DNA from: an uncultured Eubacteriaceae bacterium
Lineage (GTDB): Bacteria; Bacillota; Clostridia; Lachnospirales; CAG-274
DNA: 6,491 nt
Direction of reading: 5' to 3'
Assembly: GCA_946534775.1 (NCBI GenBank)
Contig: CAMNCZ010000066.1
Location: 1 to 6,491 of the forward strand
Shown here: one piece after another, positions 5,174-6,491 of the stretch
Layout of the letters: each line of letters begins with the position of its first letter
Numbering within the stretch: the stretch's first letter is position 1
Translations under genes and position numbers: made by a program
The notes under the pieces: model-generated
What the model saw: the letters and a program-made list of their open reading frames with translations, nothing else
Database searches by the model: none
What the model was told of the DNA's origin: nothing

Positions 5174-6196
5174 ATGGGCAAAATTGTAACAATGGGCGAG
5201 ATTATGTTAAGATTATCTACACCCGGCAATGAAAGATTTATTCAGGCAACAGAATTCGACATCAACTATGGCGGCGGCGAAGCTAACGTAGCTGTTTCTC
5301 TTGCAAACTACGGTCACGAGGCTGAGTTTGTAACGGCTGTACCTAATAACCCTATTGGCGAATGCGCTATTGCTGCTTTAAGAAAGTATGGCGTTGAAAC
5401 AAAGCATATCGCTAAGACAGGCGATCGTCTTGGTATTTACTACCTTGAAACAGGTGCATCTATGAGAGCATCAAACGTAGTTTATGATAGAGCAAATTCT
5501 TCAATTGCTACCGCAACTGCTGATAAGTTTGACTTTGACGCTATTTTTGAAGGCGCTGACTGGTTCCACTTTACAGGTATCACACCTGCTGTTTCGGACC
5601 TTGCGGCAGAAGTTACCGAGGTTGCTTGTAAAGCTGCTAAGGCTAAGGGCGTTACAGTTTCCTGTGACCTTAACTTCCGTAAGAAATTATGGTCAAGCGA
5701 AAAGGCTCAGAAGGTTATGACAAACCTTATGCAGTATGTTGATGTTTGCATCGGCAACGAAGAAGACGCAGAGAAAGTTCTTGGCTTCAAGCCAGGCAAT
5801 ACCGACGTTACAAGCGGCGAGCTTGAAATGGAAGGTTACAAGGACATCTTCAATCAGATGTGCGACAAGTTCGGCTTTAAGTATGTTATCTCTTCATTAA
5901 GAGAGTCCTTCTCGGCTTCTCACAATGGTTGGTCTGCATGCATTATGGACGGCGCAACAAGAGACTTCTATCGTTCAAACAGATTTGACATTATGCCTAT
6001 CGTTGACCGTGTTGGCGGCGGCGACTCATTTGCAGGCGGTCTTATCTGCGGTCTTATGGACGGCAAGAGCAAGGAAGACGCACTTAACTTTGCTGTAGCT
6101 GCTTCTGCATTGAAGCACACTATCCCCGGCGACTTTAACCTTGTTACAAGAGCAGAAGTTGAAAACTGCGACGGTTCGGGTCGAGTTCAGAGATAA
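5174..6196 (+). CDS. kdgK: PfkB-family sugar kinase, probable 2-keto-3-deoxygluconate kinase
   Basis: This 340-residue ribokinase/PfkB enzyme most likely phosphorylates 2-keto-3-deoxygluconate to KDPG, the step that sends pectin- and glucuronate-derived sugar acids to KDPG aldolase. The length suits the family. Landmarks are the N-terminal sugar-binding NYGGGEANVAVSLANYG (31-47), YYLETG (89-94), the ASNVVYDR segment (99-106), DLNFRKKLW (165-173, a KdgK-type DxNxR..LW), GNEED (194-198), and the C-terminal signature DRVGGGDSFAGG (278-289) with D284 as catalytic base. Gly282 replaces the usual Ala of the GAGD anion hole. Fructokinase or another 2-keto sugar acid kinase remains possible, because no pathway gene is adjacent. 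Codon bias (AAG, CTT, GTT), a consensus ribosome site and a strong promoter indicate high expression. It is transcribed divergently from the S24 repressor and appears monocistronic. Confidence 0.9.
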   Translation: MGKIVTMGEIMLRLSTPGNERFIQATEFDINYGGGEANVAVSLANYGHEAEFVTAVPNNPIGECAIAALRKYGVETKHIAKTGDRLGIYYLETGASMRASNVVYDRANSSIATATADKFDFDAIFEGADWFHFTGITPAVSDLAAEVTEVACKAAKAKGVTVSCDLNFRKKLWSSEKAQKVMTNLMQYVDVCIGNEEDAEKVLGFKPGNTDVTSGELEMEGYKDIFNQMCDKFGFKYVISSLRESFSASHNGWSACIMDGATRDFYRSNRFDIMPIVDRVGGGDSFAGGLICGLMDGKSKEDALNFAVAASALKHTIPGDFNLVTRAEVENCDGSGRVQR

Positions 6197-6211
6197 TAAA
6201 ACCAAATACAT

Positions 6212-6248
6212 AAAAAATGGCCCGAAACTTATGTTTCGGGTCTTTTTT
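6212..6248. terminator. Bidirectional terminator between kdgK and the fkbM-like gene
   Basis: CCCGAAAC (6221-6228) pairs perfectly with GTTTCGGG (6233-6240) around a TTAT loop, extended by a G-T and a G-C pair. Six T's follow at 6243-6248 for kdgK, and six A's precede at 6212-6217, forming the U-tract for the minus-strand gene. The stem begins 24 bp after the kdgK stop. Confidence 0.95.
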
Positions 6249-6491
6249 AAGGTATTGCATAAAGTATGGTCTCTACACCCGAAGCAGAGTAGCTTCTGAG
6301 ATATAATTTATAATTTGGGTAAAGAGATAATATATACTGCGGTATCGTGATAAGGTTTTCCGACTTATGATATACGCAGACAGCAAGTTTGGGCTTGTCG
6401 CGGAGAATCGTCTTTTCGGCGCCTTTAAGTGCTTTTAATTCGGAACCCTCAATATCCATCTTTATAAAGGTCACTTTATTGTCACCGATAA
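6247..6491 (-). CDS. FkbM-family SAM-dependent methyltransferase, C-terminal part
   Basis: This is a partial gene: the frame stays open to the right edge of the window, and the start lies beyond it. About 81 residues are visible. They begin IGDNKVTFIKMDIEGSE, continue with LKALKGAEKTI, and end in LYAIP. The KMDIEGSE motif followed by 'alkGaektI' and a 'kPklavcvYH' strand is characteristic of FkbM methyltransferases. These methylate sugars or small molecules and are often tied to polysaccharide or glycan modification, so the substrate is not predictable here. The GTG at 6474-6472 is an internal Val codon, not a start. The stop codon abuts the T-tract of the shared terminator, so the transcript ends almost at once after translation stops. 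Confidence 0.88.
   Translation of the reverse strand, partial: IGDNKVTFIKMDIEGSELKALKGAEKTILRDKPKLAVCVYHKSENLITIPQYILSLYPNYKLYLRSYSASGVETILYAIP

Overview
The window looks like chromosomal DNA of an endospore-forming Clostridia member. The nearest guess is the Ruminococcaceae/Oscillospiraceae; this is inferred from protein style and moderate GC, not from a marker gene. The strongest evidence is an intact spoIVA, which occurs only in spore formers. I see no phage, IS element, CRISPR array or RNA gene. The window holds six coding regions in short convergent and divergent units.

Layout, left to right. Positions 1-66 hold the tail of an unseen upstream unit, ending in a rho-independent terminator. 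spoIVA (131-1588, +) is the spore-coat basement ATPase, preceded by a candidate sigma-E promoter. After a 131 bp AT-rich gap with a well-formed sigma-A promoter comes ilvE (1720-2790, +), a branched-chain aminotransferase. It ends at a bidirectional terminator shared with a three-gene minus-strand unit. In transcription order that unit is an S24/LexA-like XRE repressor (4944-4324), a small lipoprotein (4290-3679) and a purine nucleoside phosphorylase (3667-2858). The 229 bp region 4945-5173 carries two divergent promoters, with a palindrome lying between the -35 and -10 of the repressor promoter. kdgK (5174-6196, +), a PfkB-family 2-keto-3-deoxygluconate-type sugar kinase, follows with a near-consensus extended -10 promoter. 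A second bidirectional terminator separates it from the C-terminal part of an FkbM-family methyltransferase that runs off the right edge on the minus strand.

How the genes relate. Most are ordinary housekeeping or sporulation genes without a shared pathway. ilvE and kdgK use a restricted codon set (AAG for Lys, many CTT, GTT and GCT codons) and have strong promoters and ribosome sites, which suggests high expression. spoIVA and the minus-strand genes use a more relaxed set.

The least ordinary part is the minus-strand unit. A probably self-cleaving repressor appears to control its own promoter together with an uncharacterised lipoprotein and a nucleoside phosphorylase. That phosphorylase has His where its family normally has a purine-contacting Asn. 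I do not see evidence for a larger new system here.
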